Below, piece by piece: positions 54,154 through 63,800 of a DNA stretch of 64,000 nt; position 1 is the stretch's first letter, and each line of letters opens with the position of its first letter. The notes beneath the pieces are model-generated. The model was not told the origin of the DNA. It saw only the letters and a list, made by a program, of their open reading frames with translations, and did no database searches. Source of the DNA: Leptofilum sp041748655 (GTDB lineage Bacteria > Chloroflexota > Anaerolineae > Promineifilales > Promineifilaceae); contig JBGTCV010000057.1 in assembly GCA_041748655.1 (NCBI GenBank), positions 1 to 64,000 of the forward strand. The letters run 5' to 3'. Both the position numbers and the translations under genes were made by a program.

Positions 54154-54828
54154 TTACTCCAGAGGGTAAGTTTTCCCATCCCATCCCCAAATATAAACAG
54201 GATGAGACAATTGTTTTTGAAAGGGTGCATCGATGAATGAATCCAAATCGGTAAAGTAAAATGAATGATGACGGCCGTATTTTTCAACAAAGCTTTTCAC
54301 CTTGTGGGGCGGTGCTTGAAAAACAAAAAGAACAATCGCAGTTTTATCAAAATAGCTCTCAATCCTTGCCAGATTGTCTTTGTATTGCTTAAGCTTTTTT
54401 CTCATTCTGTAAACACGTCTAAAGTCATCGGCCGTTGAATACTCAAACAGGATCATTGATTTATCGTAAAGACAGGCAAATTCAGGCACTGCCCCCAAAT
54501 GTGCATCTCTGAAAAATCTTTCAGAAACAAACTTACAGGGCTTACTTTGTTTGAAAAAAAGAAGCGCTTTTGTACTCATCAGGCCGTGTGCTACTGCATA
54601 AGTATCTTTATTGGGCTTTCCTCTTAACGTATAGATCGATCTTTTATCAAGCCTGGTTGTCCGCAAGATTCCTTTCTTTACCAGTCGGGGTAAGTAATGC
54701 TCTACTTTCCACATCCTCTGCCACTTATCCGTAAACCAGCATGAGTAATCTAATTGCTCGGCCCACAAAAACAATTCGGCCGCCTCTAAAAATTCACTTT
54801 CCGTTGGTGTAAGGGGACATTGTTTCAT
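54154..54828 (-). CDS. Replication-relaxation-like protein (second copy)
   Basis: The 224-residue protein has an N-terminal winged helix (SCWFTDKWQRMWKVEHYLPRLVKKGILRTTRLD) and a nuclease-like C-terminal part (AHLGAVPEFACLYDKSMILFEYSTADDFRR). Architecture matches the replication-relaxation family, but it is shorter than the 42241 protein and lacks its zinc insert. Together with the next gene it forms the transfer/replication pair of the second element. Confidence 0.6.
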   Translation of the reverse strand: MKQCPLTPTESEFLEAAELFLWAEQLDYSCWFTDKWQRMWKVEHYLPRLVKKGILRTTRLDKRSIYTLRGKPNKDTYAVAHGLMSTKALLFFKQSKPCKFVSERFFRDAHLGAVPEFACLYDKSMILFEYSTADDFRRVYRMRKKLKQYKDNLARIESYFDKTAIVLFVFQAPPHKVKSFVEKYGRHHSFYFTDLDSFIDAPFQKQLSHPVYIWGWDGKTYPLE

Positions 54829-54906
54829 TATGGTCTAACCACGAGATGAGAACTATGGAGCAGATACGTAATCTCCATACCTGCTCCATGTACTTTATCT
54901 TACCAT

Positions 54907-55236
54907 CTAGAAGATCCAGAAAAGGAAAACAATCAGGTAGACTGTGGTGAAAGAAAAACATACCCATTCAAAAGCAATTACAACGCAGGCTACGACTCTT
55001 ACAGCCCAGTTAAGCTGTCTTGCATAGGCAGTACTCACTCCACGTTTTAGACCTTCTTCTTCCCAATGATCAGCCAGATTTTTAACGGCCGTTGGCGCGC
55101 CTACCCAGATGGTTGCAATGGTCATGATAAAGCTCCAACCAACCGCTCTTGCAACGATCAATAACACAGGGAAAATCTTTCTGAGTCCTGCAAAGAAAAA
55201 CCGCATCATATCTCCCATTTTATTAAAATAATCCAC
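54907..55236 (-). CDS. Small membrane protein, two to three helices
   Basis: 109 residues from the GTG with GGAGG 7 bases upstream (MDYFNKMGDMMRFFFAGLRK). Hydrophobic segments IFPVLLIVARAVGWSFIMTIATIW and VVACVVIAFEWVCFSFTTVYLIVFLFW flank a polar loop. Overlaps the preceding gene by 31 bp. Possibly a pore or anchor component of the transfer apparatus. Confidence 0.5.
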   Translation of the reverse strand: MDYFNKMGDMMRFFFAGLRKIFPVLLIVARAVGWSFIMTIATIWVGAPTAVKNLADHWEEEGLKRGVSTAYARQLNWAVRVVACVVIAFEWVCFSFTTVYLIVFLFWIF

Positions 55237-55700
55237 GTTCCGTCCTCCGTAACTACGCATAATGCGGGGTCATACAATAACCCCATTCCCAGTACATAAA
55301 TCAATCCTGCGGCCAGTGCTACTCCGGCCACTGTCAGATTACCTAATACAGTTCCCACCTCTTTGACCTTGGTGTAATCGCGTTGCGGTTTGGGTTCTTC
55401 AACCGGCTTTGGTTCGTGCAAAATGATGGTTTGCAAAACCGTAAAGTTTTCCCTGACAATTCTTTCCTGCCTTCTTGCTTCGGGCGGGATATATGAATCA
55501 TCCATTTCGATAGGTATGGCTGTCCAGCCCTGATAATCGCCGGGAATGTCCAGAACAATGGGCTTGTCAATCACACCTTGCACGGGTAAAATCTCGTAAT
55601 GGCCGTGATGTTTTCTCCCTAGAGCCACTACCGCTTCCGCCACACTGGGTTTCCAGTCCAATGTGGACACTACACTTTTCTTATCAGTTTGAACTAACAT
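55206..55700 (-). CDS. Membrane protein with cytoplasmic N-terminal domain
   Basis: The 164-residue protein has a soluble N-terminal 110 residues (MLVQTDKKSVVSTLDWKPSV, LDIPGDYQGWTAIPIEMD, helical KRQRDYTK end) and a C-terminal helix (VAGVALAAGLIYVLGMGLLY). AAGGAG precedes ATG. First of a probable four-gene minus operon ending with the coupling ATPase. Function unknown. Confidence 0.5.
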   Translation of the reverse strand: MLVQTDKKSVVSTLDWKPSVAEAVVALGRKHHGHYEILPVQGVIDKPIVLDIPGDYQGWTAIPIEMDDSYIPPEARRQERIVRENFTVLQTIILHEPKPVEEPKPQRDYTKVKEVGTVLGNLTVAGVALAAGLIYVLGMGLLYDPALCVVTEDGTWIILIKWEI

Positions 55701-55795
55701 ATCTACAATCTCCTTTTGGTTTGTGAAATCTGACGCTCATCTTACCGACTCCCAAAATTTTAAGAAATTAATCTACAGCTTAAAGAAGAGGGAAA

Positions 55796-56950
55796 ATGAA
55801 CGAGAGAGAGATATTAAACAGATTAAAATTACTCTCATTTGATGAAATTCAGGCACTTTACTGGTTTTGTCACTTCGGTCGTTCAAGAAGTAAGGATGCA
55901 GAAATCGGCGAACAGATGCCTAAAGCTGGGGGCCGTGTAGGGGAAACCATAAGCGGGGGGACAGCCAGAAGTCTTTACAGAGAAGCATTAAGCACCACAC
56001 GGCCTTATAACGAAGAAGATGTTTGTAATGTTATGATGGCCGTATTTAGCAGCCCTCCCGACTGGTCTCACTATCCGATAGAGATAAATGAAGTCGTACT
56101 CCCTATACCTCCGCCCCAAGGTAGAATTCGATTTAGAATAAGAGGAGACGGAGAAACACCTCTTTCTCTATGGATGATAGTGTCAATCGGTGTCTTGGTT
56201 ACAGCAGTAATTTTTGGGGCTTTGCTTACAATACGGTGGTGGATAACAGAGTGTACTGTCTTGAATCCAGATCCTCTTTGCGGCCGTGGCATAGGGGGTG
56301 TTGCTCAAGCTCCCCAACCAACTCCAATAATCCAGATAGAAGAGACACCGGAATCTACTGGCGTGAGAATAGAGACTATCATAGAAAGCACGTTTACCCG
56401 TCCTGCTGTTGATATACCAACTGAAACACCCGCACCCTCGCAAACTCCCACAATAACAAATACTCCGACCCAAACCGCTACATCCTCAACCACGCCGACA
56501 CCTAGTGAGACACCGACGCCCACCGAAACACCCACACCCTCAGTCACTCCGCTTGTCATCGGGAATGAAGTAACCGACGGCCGTGTGACAATAAAATTAT
56601 TGCAAAGAAGATTTAACCAGAGATGGACTGAAGGGGTTAGAAGCTGGACCTACGCTGTTGATATACAATTTGAATTTACAAATCATCAGGAAGATATTCT
56701 GATCCTTTATATTGACAGCACAATGGCCAATGTAAAAGACAATCTTGGAAGAGACTTGAGTTGTGTTTTTATCCATACAGATGATTTACCCACGCTTAAC
56801 GCTCAAGTTGGCTTGGCAGAAACAATCGAGTTTTGGATTGGGTGCAATAAAAGCCTACAACTGGAAGGGCAAGTAGATTATCTAATTGTGAGTATGCAAG
56901 ATGTTTCTTCTTTACCGCCTATGAGATGGCTTATTGAAGTACCCCATTAA
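55796..56950 (+). CDS. Bitopic membrane protein with Pro/Thr-rich linker
   Basis: The 384-residue protein has a cytoplasmic helical N-terminal 120 residues (MNEREILNRLKLLSFDEIQALYWF...), one transmembrane helix (LWMIVSIGVLVTAVIFGALLTI), a long Pro/Thr/Ser linker with TPTPSETPTPTETPTPS and an outer beta-sandwich (DIQFEFTNHQEDILILYIDS). The N-terminal domain could be an effector-associated domain (LLSFDEIQALYWF). It may be a sensor across the membrane. No catalytic motif. Confidence 0.5.
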   Translation: MNEREILNRLKLLSFDEIQALYWFCHFGRSRSKDAEIGEQMPKAGGRVGETISGGTARSLYREALSTTRPYNEEDVCNVMMAVFSSPPDWSHYPIEINEVVLPIPPPQGRIRFRIRGDGETPLSLWMIVSIGVLVTAVIFGALLTIRWWITECTVLNPDPLCGRGIGGVAQAPQPTPIIQIEETPESTGVRIETIIESTFTRPAVDIPTETPAPSQTPTITNTPTQTATSSTTPTPSETPTPTETPTPSVTPLVIGNEVTDGRVTIKLLQRRFNQRWTEGVRSWTYAVDIQFEFTNHQEDILILYIDSTMANVKDNLGRDLSCVFIHTDDLPTLNAQVGLAETIEFWIGCNKSLQLEGQVDYLIVSMQDVSSLPPMRWLIEVPH

Positions 56951-57001
56951 ATCTATTTTCTTCTACCTTGCGGTCTATTGGGATTTTGCGGAGGTGATGG
57001 C

Positions 57002-57106
57002 GTGATTAAATTTATACTACAAACGGGGCTGGATGTAAGAGAGAAGTTAAACAAGTTGGATCCAGAAGATGCAGGGTACAGAACAGCGATGGAGATTTTT
57101 GCTTAA
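57002..57106 (+). CDS. Possible 34-residue small protein
   Basis: A strong GGAGGTGAT precedes GTG. The product VIKFILQTGLDVREKLNKLD continues PEDAGYRTAMEIFA. In the next frame LKEIDEIFADVV would extend it, so a recent frameshift may have shortened a longer protein. No family recognised. Confidence 0.35.
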   Translation: MIKFILQTGLDVREKLNKLDPEDAGYRTAMEIFA

Positions 57107-57136
57107 AGAAATCGATGAGATATTTGCCGATGTAGT

Positions 57137-57568
57137 TTAGCGTTTTCCTCTCCACGTATTTTGTTGTTTATGAGTTCTTCTAACATGACAATTCCGGCAG
57201 ACCACATCACATTTGGCAATTTCTCTTTGGATTGTGCTTAAAGGATATCCATCACTAACAAGCGAGGAGACTTCATATTTTTTATTTCCTCTATGGTCAA
57301 ACTCCAAAACAAGAGGATCTCCTTCACCGCAGTCAACACAGGAATGAGTAGATAGATACTGCCAGATAAAGTCCCTTGCTTCCTCTTTTTTATCTATTTT
57401 CCTGGCATAAACATTTTCCTTGTGGGTTTCTTTGTTTTTATCATACCATTTGGCTTGTTGTTTATTTTGGCAAGTTCGGCAAGTTCCCCAACGTTTTCCA
57501 AGAAGTTTATTGCGGAAATTATACTCGCTCTCATCTTTAAACTCGCCACAGGTTGCGCATTGCTTCAT
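57137..57568 (-). CDS. HNH-type zinc-finger endonuclease-like protein
   Basis: The 143-residue protein has two Cys pairs at the N-terminus (CATCGEFKDE and CRTCQNK), then a HNH-like core: HSCVDCGEGDPLVLEFDHRG with DH, and CDVVCRNCHVRRTHK. This is typical of phage and element HNH proteins. It is the last gene of the second element before the tRNA. Confidence 0.75.
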   Translation of the reverse strand: MKQCATCGEFKDESEYNFRNKLLGKRWGTCRTCQNKQQAKWYDKNKETHKENVYARKIDKKEEARDFIWQYLSTHSCVDCGEGDPLVLEFDHRGNKKYEVSSLVSDGYPLSTIQREIAKCDVVCRNCHVRRTHKQQNTWRGKR

Positions 57569-57609
57569 TTAAACACCCCTCGGTAAGCATCAAAATAAGC
57601 ATCAGAGAT

Positions 57610-57643
57610 AAAAAAAGAGGCCATAGATTTTGACTATGACCTC
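57610..57643 (-). terminator. Rho-independent terminator of tRNA-Gln
   Basis: On the minus strand a 10-bp stem GAGGTCATAG / CTATGGCCTC (one G-T pair) with loop TCAAAAT is followed by seven T. It lies 12 bases after the tRNA 3' end. Confidence 0.8.
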
Positions 57644-57655
57644 CTGTACTCCAGG

Positions 57656-57727
57656 CTGCGGTGGAAGGATTCGAACCTTCGAGTGGCGGATTCAAAGTCC
57701 GCTGCCTTACCACTTGGCGACACCGCA
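57656..57727 (-). tRNA. tRNA-Gln (anticodon TTG)
   Basis: Acceptor stem TGCGGTG / CACCGCA with discriminator G; D-loop with AAGTGGTAAGGC; anticodon stem-loop CGGACTTTGAATCCG, giving anticodon TTG; T-arm GAAGGTTCGAATCCTTC. All stems pair. CCA is not encoded. Standard integration target of mobile elements; the second element lies on its left side. Confidence 0.9.
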
Positions 57728-57789
57728 AAGACGGGCGAATGTTAGCACAATGGCCAGCGGATGACAAGATTGGGTGCAAATTCAACCAG

Positions 57790-57864
57790 GTAATTGAGTC
57801 ATTGAGTCATTGAGTAATTGGGTAATAATTTTGCCGTAAATCACCCAATTACTCAATTACCAAA
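57790..57864. repeat. Short-period repeat and 15-bp inverted repeat
   Basis: TCATTGAG units repeat in tandem, and ACCCAATTACTCAAT (57843-57857) is the exact complement of 57809-57823. No T-run, directly downstream of recR. Could be an mRNA-end hairpin. Confidence 0.6.
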
Positions 57865-58467
57865 TTACAGCTCCTGCCTGCCTTCCAGCGCCCGCCCGAG
57901 CGTAATCTCATCGGTGTATTCCAGATCGCCACCAACGGGCAGGCCACGCGCCAGGCGGGTGAGCCGAACGCCGGTTTCGGCCAGACGGCGCTGGACATAC
58001 AGCGCCGTCGATTCCCCTTCCAACGTAGGATTGGTCGCCAGGATAATCTCCTGGAAATCGCTCCGCTGCACTCTGCTCACCAACTCGGTAATCTTCAAAT
58101 CTTCTGGCCCAATTCCTTCGACGGGGGAAATAGCGCCGTGGAGAACGTGGTAACGGCCGTTATACGCCTGCGACCGTTCAATAGCCAATACATCCAGCGG
58201 CTCCTCCACCACGCACAGCAGATGGTCGTCCCGTGCCGGATCGCTGCACAAACCACACGGATCTTCTTCTGTGATGTGGAAACAGTTGCTGCAAAAAATG
58301 GTGCGCTCCTTCATTTCCTGGAGCGCCACCGACAAATCCAGCGCCTGCTCATCCGCCATGCGCAGCAAATAAAACGTCAGCCGCGCCGCCGATTTGGGAC
58401 CAATCCCCGGCAATCGGGCAAATTCGTTAATGAGCCGCTGCACCGGCTGGGGCAGTGCGGATGCCAT
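57865..58467 (-). CDS. recR: Recombination mediator RecR
   Basis: The 200-residue protein is normal length. It has the N-terminal helix-hairpin-helix (FARLPGIGPKSAARLTFYLL), the four-Cys zinc finger (CSNCFHITEEDPCGLC), the Toprim core (LLCVVEEPLDVLAIERS) and the C-terminal Walker-like TNPTLEGESTALYV. RecR with RecO/RecF loads RecA at single-strand gaps. ATG follows directly on the ybaB stop (TAAATG). Standard dnaX-ybaB-recR order. Confidence 0.97.
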   Translation of the reverse strand: MASALPQPVQRLINEFARLPGIGPKSAARLTFYLLRMADEQALDLSVALQEMKERTIFCSNCFHITEEDPCGLCSDPARDDHLLCVVEEPLDVLAIERSQAYNGRYHVLHGAISPVEGIGPEDLKITELVSRVQRSDFQEIILATNPTLEGESTALYVQRRLAETGVRLTRLARGLPVGGDLEYTDEITLGRALEGRQEL

Positions 58468-58851
58468 TTAACCTAACCCCATGCCGCCCAGCAAATCGTT
58501 CAGGCCACCGCCTAAACCACCGGTAATACCTTCCATTCGCTGCGCCGCCAGCGCTTGCGATTGCTCAATGGCCGCATTGACGCCCGCCACCAGCATATCT
58601 TGCAGCATTTCAGCATCCTCGGGCGTCAGCAAATCGGGGTCCACGGTAATGGATTGGATGCGCTGATGGCCAGTGATGACGATGCTAATTGCGCCACCTC
58701 CGGCAGTCACGGTAATCGTTTCATTTTCCAGGGCAGCCTGGGCTGTGGCCATCTGTTCCTGCATCTGCTGCATTTGGGACATCAACCCGCCTGCGCTAGG
58801 CATTTTATTCTTCTTCGGCTGCGGACGGCCGCGAAAAGATCGTTTAGACAT
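58468..58851 (-). CDS. YbaB/EbfC family nucleoid-associated protein
   Basis: The 127-residue protein has a basic N-terminal extension (SKRSFRGRPQPKKNK) before the family core (MSQMQQMQEQMATAQAALENE...VTAGGGAISIVITGHQRIQSI). Family members are dimeric tweezers that bind DNA. The tail is Gly-rich (GLGGGLNDLLGGMGLG). Sits between dnaX and recR. Confidence 0.93.
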   Translation of the reverse strand: MSKRSFRGRPQPKKNKMPSAGGLMSQMQQMQEQMATAQAALENETITVTAGGGAISIVITGHQRIQSITVDPDLLTPEDAEMLQDMLVAGVNAAIEQSQALAAQRMEGITGGLGGGLNDLLGGMGLG

Positions 58852-58929
58852 GGTTTGCTCCTTCTTTTTTGAGAGAGGTGCGACGCACTTACGTTAGCAG
58901 TGCAAGTGCGTCACACCTGAATATTACGG

Positions 58930-60537
58930 TTACTCTTCAGAAACGGTGCCACCTAGCTCATCCGCCAAAGCGCGGAAATCGGCGGGCTGAACGGGGACGG
59001 TGTATTCGCTGGTGACAACGCCACGCACCGTGGTGGCCTGCCCCAGCAGTTCAGTCAAAACATCGCCAACCAGGGGGGTGGCGCCAGGCAGGTTATCAAA
59101 TTTATCTTTGAACAAGGGATAGTCGAAGCCGATAACCAGGGTGCGCCCTTCTGCGGCCAGCGGCTTACCCATGTTGAGCAGGGCGGGCAAATTTTTAATT
59201 TTTTCACCAGCCCGGCTGACGAGCTGAGCCCACACCGCCTGCACTTCGCGCACGGTTAGCGGAGATTGCGTTCCTGGAGCCGCAACTTTGGCCGGGGGTG
59301 GGGTTGGTGATGGGTCAGCGGCAGGTTTGGCCTTGGGTGTTGGGGGAACAGAGGCAACGGCCGTTTCCAGTTCCGGCTCTGGTTTTTCAGGCTGGGGGAC
59401 CGCTGTTTCCACTTTGGCTGGGGCGGGAGTTGGGGCCACGGCAGGCAGCGGTGTATCTGGCAACAGTTCAATAAACGCCATCTCCAGCGGCAGCTGGGGC
59501 TGCCAGCTGCCAGCTGCCACCAACGCCGCCTCGTTAAACCGCTTAATCGCCTCAATAAGCCCCTGGCGTGGGGCACGGCGTGCCTGTGCCAACATCTCGG
59601 TCTTTTGTTCTGGCGTAGCTTCCAGGGGAATAGACTCCCCGGCCGCCTGAAGCAGCAGCAGCTCGCGCAAATAAGCCACCATCTGGCGGCAGAATTGGCG
59701 AGCATCTGTACCGGAGGCCAGCGCTTCATGAATAAGCGCCAATCCGCTCGCCCCATTCCGGTTCAGCCAGGCGTCGGTAAGCCGGGCAACGGCTTCATTT
59801 GAGGCCGTGCCCAGCACCATTTGCGTCCGGTCAGCGGTGATCACATCATCTTTGCCCACTACCAGCTGGTCCAGCAAACTTTCGGCGTCGCGCAGGCTGC
59901 CCGCACCCTGGCGGGCGATCATGCTCAACGCTTCCGGCTCGATGGTGAAAGACTCTTTGCCCGCCAGCCAGGTCAGCCGCTGGCTGATCTCTTCCTGGTT
60001 GAGCAGGCGAAAGTTGAACTGCTGGCAGCGGGACTTAATGGTGATGGGAACTTTATGTTCTTCCGTAGTGGCCAGGATAAATTTAATCCAATCTGGCGGC
60101 TCTTCCAATGTTTTGAGCAGCGCATTAAAGGCAGCGTTTGAAAGCATGTGAACTTCATCGATGATATAAACTTTGAAACGGACGCCAGACGCGGGATGAA
60201 ACTTGACCATGTCACGCAGTTCCCGAATATCGTCTACACCGGTGTGGGAGGCAGCGTCAATTTCGATCAGGTCAAGGAAAGTGCCGTTGCCAATCGATAG
60301 ACAAACAGAGCATTGATTACACGGCCGTTCCGCCAAATCTTCATGTAAACAGTTCACCGCTTTGGCCAACAGGCGGGCGCTGGTGGTTTTACCCGTGCCG
60401 CGCGGGCCACAAAACAGATACGCATGACCCAAACGGTCAGCCGCGACGCTGTTTTTCAGGGTGCGCGTCACGTGTTCTTGGCCAATCACATCATCAAAGC
60501 GGGCGGGCCGCCATTTACGGTACAAGGCTTGGGACAT
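58930..60537 (-). CDS. dnaX: DNA polymerase III subunit gamma/tau
   Basis: The 535-residue protein has Walker A GPRGTGKTT (residues 44-52), a zinc site (C...CNQCSVC), Walker B-like VYIIDEVHML, sensor IKSRCQQFNF, then an Ala/Pro-rich linker and a C-terminal domain. It is the clamp-loader motor. Length fits a full gamma/tau; no frameshift site was looked for in detail. First gene of dnaX-ybaB-recR. Confidence 0.95.
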   Translation of the reverse strand: MSQALYRKWRPARFDDVIGQEHVTRTLKNSVAADRLGHAYLFCGPRGTGKTTSARLLAKAVNCLHEDLAERPCNQCSVCLSIGNGTFLDLIEIDAASHTGVDDIRELRDMVKFHPASGVRFKVYIIDEVHMLSNAAFNALLKTLEEPPDWIKFILATTEEHKVPITIKSRCQQFNFRLLNQEEISQRLTWLAGKESFTIEPEALSMIARQGAGSLRDAESLLDQLVVGKDDVITADRTQMVLGTASNEAVARLTDAWLNRNGASGLALIHEALASGTDARQFCRQMVAYLRELLLLQAAGESIPLEATPEQKTEMLAQARRAPRQGLIEAIKRFNEAALVAAGSWQPQLPLEMAFIELLPDTPLPAVAPTPAPAKVETAVPQPEKPEPELETAVASVPPTPKAKPAADPSPTPPPAKVAAPGTQSPLTVREVQAVWAQLVSRAGEKIKNLPALLNMGKPLAAEGRTLVIGFDYPLFKDKFDNLPGATPLVGDVLTELLGQATTVRGVVTSEYTVPVQPADFRALADELGGTVSEE

Positions 60538-60839
60538 GGTGCTAGTTTAACATTCCCCCAATCCCCTGACAAGCTGGCTTAACCAGCCTGTCAGCCAACG
60601 GTGAACGGGCAAAAATGACCTTTTTACTACGATTGGTGGCAAACGTTATCAGTATAATCAATCTTTCGTTTATGCTATACTTTAGCCGGATTACAGGTAA
60701 CAATGAGCATCTTCAGATGTGAACCAGTTAGAATCTCAATGTCTCGCTTAAATAAAAGTGTGAGGAAGCACGTTGCACCTTAGCCGATACGATCTCGCGC
60801 TAATTCAGAGCAGCAGACCCAAAACAGAATCTTGACCGC
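60538..60839. other. Divergent intergenic region
   Basis: This gap separates the dnaX operon from the kinase gene. TATACT (near 60674) and TATAAT (near 60654) are possible -10 boxes on the plus strand. No gene seen. Confidence 0.4.
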
Positions 60840-63800
60840 ATGAATATGAAATCGTTGGCTGACTTGCAGCCCAACCCAGAAGCAGCGCCTCCAACCGTAA
60901 ACGGCCGTTACATCATCCATGAAAAAATTGGGGAGGGCGGCATGGGCGTTGTCTTCCGGGCTACCGACAGGCTGGCTGAACATGTTCTCGCCTTCAAGCG
61001 GGTCATTGTGCCCACATGGCATTACCAGGTAGACGGGGATACCGAAGGGGAAATTGCCGAAGCGCTGCGCCTGGCCCTGGCTCATGAATTCGAGACGCTG
61101 GCATCGCTGCGGCATCCCAATATTATTTCCGTGCTGGATTATGGCTTTGATGAAGAGAGACGGCCGTATTTCACCATGGATTATCTGATGGGAGCCAAAA
61201 ATATTTTGGCCGCTGGCGTAGATCTGGATGAACTGGGCAAAGTGAATCTGCTTCAGCAGATGCTCCAGGCGCTGGCCTACCTGCACCGGCGCGGCATTTT
61301 GCACCGCGACCTGAAACCGGCCAACGTGCTGGTAACAGACCGCACCGTGCGCATTCTGGATTTTGGGCTCGCCACCACCCAAAAGAGCGCCATGCAGGCT
61401 GCGGGCAGCATTCCCTACATCGCCCCGGAGGTGTGGGACGAACAGCCCCACACCGAAGCTGCTGACCTGTACGCCGTAGGCGTGATGGCGTTTGAGCTGT
61501 TTGCAGGTCGCCACCCGTTCGACATCAACAGCCACCGCTTTATTGACCAGGTCCTGGACGAAGCGCCCGATTTGAATTTGCTCAAGGCGTCTCCGGCGAT
61601 AACGGCCGTTATCGCCATCCTCATCGAAAAAGTCCAAGAGACCCGTTTCCCTTCAGCCGAAGCGTGTATTGCTGCCTTTAGCCAGGCTGTGGGCCAGCCC
61701 ATCCCGGCCGAAAGCATTGCCATCCGCGAAAGTTACCTGCAAGCCGCCACCTTTGTCGGCCGCACTGCCGAAAAAGGGCTGCTGCTCAACGCGCTGGAAG
61801 CCGCGCAGCAAGGGCGCGGCTCTGCCTGGCTGGTTAGCGGCGAGAGCGGCGTGGGGAAAACCCGCCTGCTGGATGAAATAGGCACCCAGGCGCTGGTACA
61901 GGGGGCGCTGGTGCTGCGCGGCCAGGGGGTTGAAGATGTCGGGGGGACCCCTTTGCAGCTGTGGCAAGACGTACTGCGCCGCCTGGTGCTGACGGCTCCA
62001 CTGGATGATTTGGCTGTGGGGGTGTTGCAGGCGCTCATTCCAGATATTGGGCGGCTGCTGCAACGGACGGTGCCTCCCGTGCCAGAATTGGAAGCGCCCG
62101 CTGCCCAACAGCGTTTACTCAGCACCATCACCAACCTGTTTAGTAATCAAACGCAGTGGATTTTGCTTATTTTAGAGGATTTGCAATGGGCCGAAAGCGG
62201 TTTGGAAATTTTGCGCCAGCTCACCCGCCTGGTCACCGGACTGCCGCTGCTCATCATCGGCAGTTACCGGAATGATGAACAATCCACGCTAACTGCCCAG
62301 CTGCCGCTCATGCAAGAACTCCCCCTCAACCGGCTCTCACCGGATGAGATTGCGGAACTGAGCGCTAGTATGTTGGGCCGGGTTGGGGAAAACCGAGAGG
62401 TATTGAGCCTGCTTCAACGCGAGACGGAAGGGAATGCGTTTTTCCTGGTAGAGGTGGTGCGTGCCTTGGCCGAAGAAGCGGGCCGATTGAGCGCCATCGG
62501 CCAGAGACCGCTGCCGCAGCAGCTGTTCCCGCAGGGGATTCAGACAATTGTGCAGCGTCGTTTGGCCCGCATACCAGATTCAGCCGTACCGCTTTTGGTA
62601 GGAACGGCCGTTGCCGGGCGTCAGTTGGACCTCAATTTACTTCCCTGGCTGGCCACTACCAGCCACACCACCCTACCGCTGGAAACCTGGCTGGCAACCT
62701 GTGCGGATACGGCCGTGCTGGAGCTGTTCAACGGCAATTGGCGCTTTGCCCACGACAAGCTGCGGGCCGGTATTCTGGACACCATCAACCGAACAGACCA
62801 GATCAAATGGCACCGAACCATCGCCCAGCTCATCGAGCAGGTCTATCCGCAAAAACCGGAGCAGGCAGCCACCCTGGTTTACCATTGGTATGAAGCGGGC
62901 AATGATGAGAAAGAACGACAATACGCCGGCCTGGCAGGCGAATACGCCCAGCAGCAGTTCCTGAATGACGCTGCCCTCGATTATTATGACCGGGCGGTGG
63001 CCCTTACCCCTGCAGAGGATTCACTGGCGCAATTTGAGCTGCACCTGGCACGCGAACAAATCTTCCATTTCCAGGGCAAACGAGAAGAGCAGCAAGCCGC
63101 GCTGGCCATGTTGGGTGAAATCGCCTTGAATCTGATAGCGCAACAAAATATAGATAAGCGGGCCGAGGTAGCCTTGCGCCTGGCCAACTACGCCGGGGCC
63201 ACCGGCGATTATCCAACTTCGTTGGCAGCCGCCGACAAAGCGCTTAACGCTGCCCAGGAAAGTGGCGACAAGCAAAATGAAGCCGCCAGCTACCTGGCGG
63301 CCGGGCGCACGCGGCTGCGACAGGGCAGCTATGAAGAAGCACAGGACAACCTCCAAAAAAGCTTGCAAGCGGCCCGCGCCTACGGCTTTACAAACCTGGA
63401 AGCCGACAGCCTGCGCCTGCTGGGCGTGCTGGCCTACGACACCGGTCAGCTAGAAATGGCTAACCAATATTACGCCCAATCGCTGCCGCTGTATGAAGCA
63501 CTAAAAGATAGACAAGGTGAAAGTACCGTCTACAACAATATTAGTCTTGTGGCCATTTCTCAGGGCAATATGGAGCAAGCGCTAGTATCACTTGAGAAAG
63601 CTTTACAGATTGATGAGACAATTGGCGACCGGGAAGGACGCGCCCGAATATTGACAAACTTGAGCTCTCTTTACATGGATATGGGCAACTATGCTATGTC
63701 AGAAACATATAGCAAAGCTGCTCTCGATCTTTGTCGCGAGATAGATGTACCCTTTGGTGAATGTTTTAACTTGATCAACCTGAGCCTGACGGCCTACTTT

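Noticed and set aside
57790..57860. Rho-independent terminator of recR
   Set aside because: The 15-bp inverted repeat has a long loop and no T-run on the recR strand; listed as a repeat only.
60780..61637. 285-codon minus-strand frame
   Set aside because: Antisense of the kinase domain, whose catalytic motifs are plain on the plus strand.
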